From Actinomycetota bacterium (GTDB lineage Bacteria; Actinomycetota; Actinomycetes; Actinomycetales; Microbacteriaceae), in assembly GCA_020161315.1 (NCBI GenBank), contig JAIUOH010000001.1, positions 101,620 to 144,665 of the forward strand: a stretch of DNA of 43,046 nucleotides, given 5' to 3'. The position numbers and the translations under genes were made by a program. Positions 41,844 through 43,046 of this stretch are shown here, piece by piece (within the stretch, counting starts at the first letter, position 1; each line of letters begins with the position of its first letter). The notes below the pieces were generated by a model. The model was given only the letters and a program-made list of their open reading frames with translations. It ran no database searches and had not been told where the DNA came from.

Positions 41844-41997
41844 GCGTTCCTCTCATCCGGACTCGCACGCGGGCGACCGCTCTCGCAACTACCTCGTACA
41901 TCACCGTCGGCACCGGAGTCTCACCGGTTCGGCCCCGCTGGCGCGGGGTTCGCGGGCTATACCGCCGGTTCAGATTCTCACTGACCCCGGAACACGC
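41844..41997 (-). ncRNA. FMN riboswitch (RFN element)
   Basis: On the minus strand the conserved RFN blocks are in order: CGGGGTCAGTGAGAATCTGA, ACCGGCGGTATAGCCCGCGA, GCCGAACCGGTGAGACTCCG, TGCCGACGGT and AGTCCGGATGAGAG, with closing helix P1 GTTCC/GGAAC. A hairpin of about 40 nt is inserted before AGTCCGGATG, a known variable site. It lies directly upstream of ribD and should lower rib expression when FMN is high; the short platform hints at control of translation. Confidence 0.95.
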
Positions 41998-42273
41998 TTA
42001 CTACTCTAACGTGCAGAACTACGAATTATTCCCGAAGTATTTGATGTGGAACGGCAGAACCCGAGGCGGGTTCTGGGCATACGGTGCGTAACGCGATGCG
42101 TTACTTTCAGTGGCTTGGCCCGCAGACCCCCAAATCTATTCCCGTGCATTAAGTTTGGGGTGATCCTCGTCTTGAAAATTCATCGAACGTGTCGGTTTTA
42201 GGCGAGCGTGCTGGTTAACCTCCGTAGAAAACCGACACGTTCAACGAAAACCCGCACACTCGGCGACGTAGAA
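41998..42273. other. Non-coding gap with two hairpins
   Basis: Contains GTAACGC-GAT-GCGTTAC (42088-42104), the third copy of a hairpin also seen at 10.84 and 11.21 kb, and a perfect 15-bp inverted repeat GAACGTGTCGGTTTT (42185-42199, complement 42228-42242) around a 28-nt centre. The rib promoter must lie near 42000-42060 on the minus strand. No gene is seen. Confidence 0.5.
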
Positions 42274-42927
42274 CTAGTCGAGAAACTTGAAGCCGCCAGA
42301 AATCGTGTTCATCGTGAGCATTCGCACGAGCAGAGCCACCATCAGGTCTTTCTCCTTCGGATCGCTCATCGCTACCATTAGCGTGATCGCCGCCAGCGCG
42401 TTGTTGCTGATGCGCGGATTGCCATTGTCACTGTTCAAGATGCCATTGCGGGCAAGGAAAGTTACGAACAGGGCAGCCGCACTGCGCTTGTTGCCATCTG
42501 ACAGCGGGTGATCTTTCACCACCAGGTACAGCAGATTCGCTGCCTGCTCTTCAACGGTTGGGTAGAGAGCCTGCCCGCCGAAGCTCTGGTATATCGTCGC
42601 GACGATACCTTCGAGCGCATCGCCGCGCTCCCTCCCGAGCAACCCATCAGCTGGAAACTCAGCGGCAAGCTGCCTAATGACATCGCGTGCTTCATCGAGG
42701 GTGAGTGTCCATCCTGGCACCGCTGACGGTTGCGCCTCGAGCGCCCCTTCGTCGTAGTCACGCAGCAACGTCAAGCTGGGGAGGTACCCGGCGAGCACGT
42801 CGGCAACCCCCGCGACGAGTTCGTCACTGGAGCGGCTTAGCACCTGGACGATCGACCCGAGTTGCTCGAGCCGCTGCTCATTGAGAGTGTACCCCTGCAC
42901 GAGATACTCGCGCAGGCGGCCCGGATT
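42274..42927 (-). pseudogene. 5'-truncated RhuM/Fic (Doc-like) gene
   Basis: The frame reads GRLREYLVQGYTLNEQRLEQLG right after the transposase stop codon. This is the middle of RhuM-type proteins, whose N-terminal DNA-binding-like part is missing. The C-terminal part holds the Fic/Doc motif HPLSDGNKRSAAALF near residue 133 of the remaining 208 (counted from a possible GTG start at 42900). Doc-type Fic proteins lack the last Arg of the AMP-transferase motif and act as kinases or toxins. The truncation coincides with the IS30 end. A shortened Fic protein could still be made, but activity is uncertain. Confidence 0.75.
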
Positions 42928-43046
42928 CTAGTTGGAAGTGCAACACCCGGTCGTGGGGGTGAGTTCCCAGGCTAGCTCGTTGAAGACCTCTGCCGGGGTC
43001 GCCCACCCCAGGACCTTCCGGGGGCGGTTATTGATCTCGCTCACGA
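42928..43046 (-). mobile_element. IS30-family transposase, C-terminal end only
   Basis: The minus strand from the window edge reads SEINNRPRKVLGWATPAEVFNE and ends at TAG 42928-42930. RPRK.LGW.TPAEVF is the hallmark C-terminus of IS30-family transposases. The element's end, with GTTGCACTTCCAACTAGAAT, joins directly to the truncated RhuM/Fic gene. The rest lies outside the window. Confidence 0.88.

Overview
The window is high-GC, densely coded DNA from a high-GC Gram-positive bacterium. Protein families, an FMN-riboswitch rib operon and gene style point to Actinobacteria, most likely Microbacteriaceae and perhaps Leucobacter-like; the genus is an inference. No CRISPR array, plasmid origin or integrase gene was seen.

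Region 1 (1-9.6 kb) is a lactam/hydantoin utilisation locus. It holds a hydantoinase-B type subunit cut by the window edge, an NCS1 permease, a PucR-type regulator, and a run of pxpA - biotin carrier protein - biotin carboxylase - pxpB - pxpC - small tautomerase. PxpB and PxpC carry the AHS1/AHS2 domains of urea carboxylase, so with the carrier and carboxylase they look like a split biotin-dependent carboxylase working with the PxpA hydrolase.

Region 2 (9.6-21.3 kb) is mixed housekeeping and envelope material: two small proteins; a hairpin-rich 0.7 kb stretch with repeated relics of the 3' end of tRNA-Gly next to an intact tRNA-Gly(CCC); a serine-hydrolase-like lipoprotein without its catalytic motifs; a DUF2470-His-rich-heme oxygenase fusion; an acyltransferase; a lipoprotein polysaccharide deacetylase split by a 7-bp tandem repeat; an ABC exporter and a CPBP protease.

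Region 3 (21.7-38.2 kb) is an acyl-CoA catabolic cluster: a LuxR-type regulator, a probable heteromeric acyl-CoA dehydrogenase pair, a thioesterase, two TetR regulators, a thiolase, a thiolase-like/DUF35 pair of the Ltp2 retro-aldolase type, an MBL hydrolase, an MFS importer, an SDR, a third acyl-CoA dehydrogenase, an ADP-forming acyl-CoA ligase and a MaoC-type hydratase. Two copies of the operator TAGAATNTAATTCTA sit just downstream of two divergent promoters, so one TetR protein probably controls both the MBL-DUF35-aldolase operon and the MFS-SDR-dehydrogenase-ligase-hydratase operon. The whole cluster is bracketed by direct repeats made of a long palindrome plus the 3' end of ribH. This suggests a catabolic island inserted at the 3' end of ribH, between the CPBP protease gene and the riboflavin operon.

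Region 4 (38.2-43 kb) holds the riboflavin operon ribD-ribE-ribBA-ribH on the minus strand behind an FMN riboswitch, followed by a 5'-truncated RhuM/Fic-type gene abutting the 3' end of an IS30-family transposase at the window edge.
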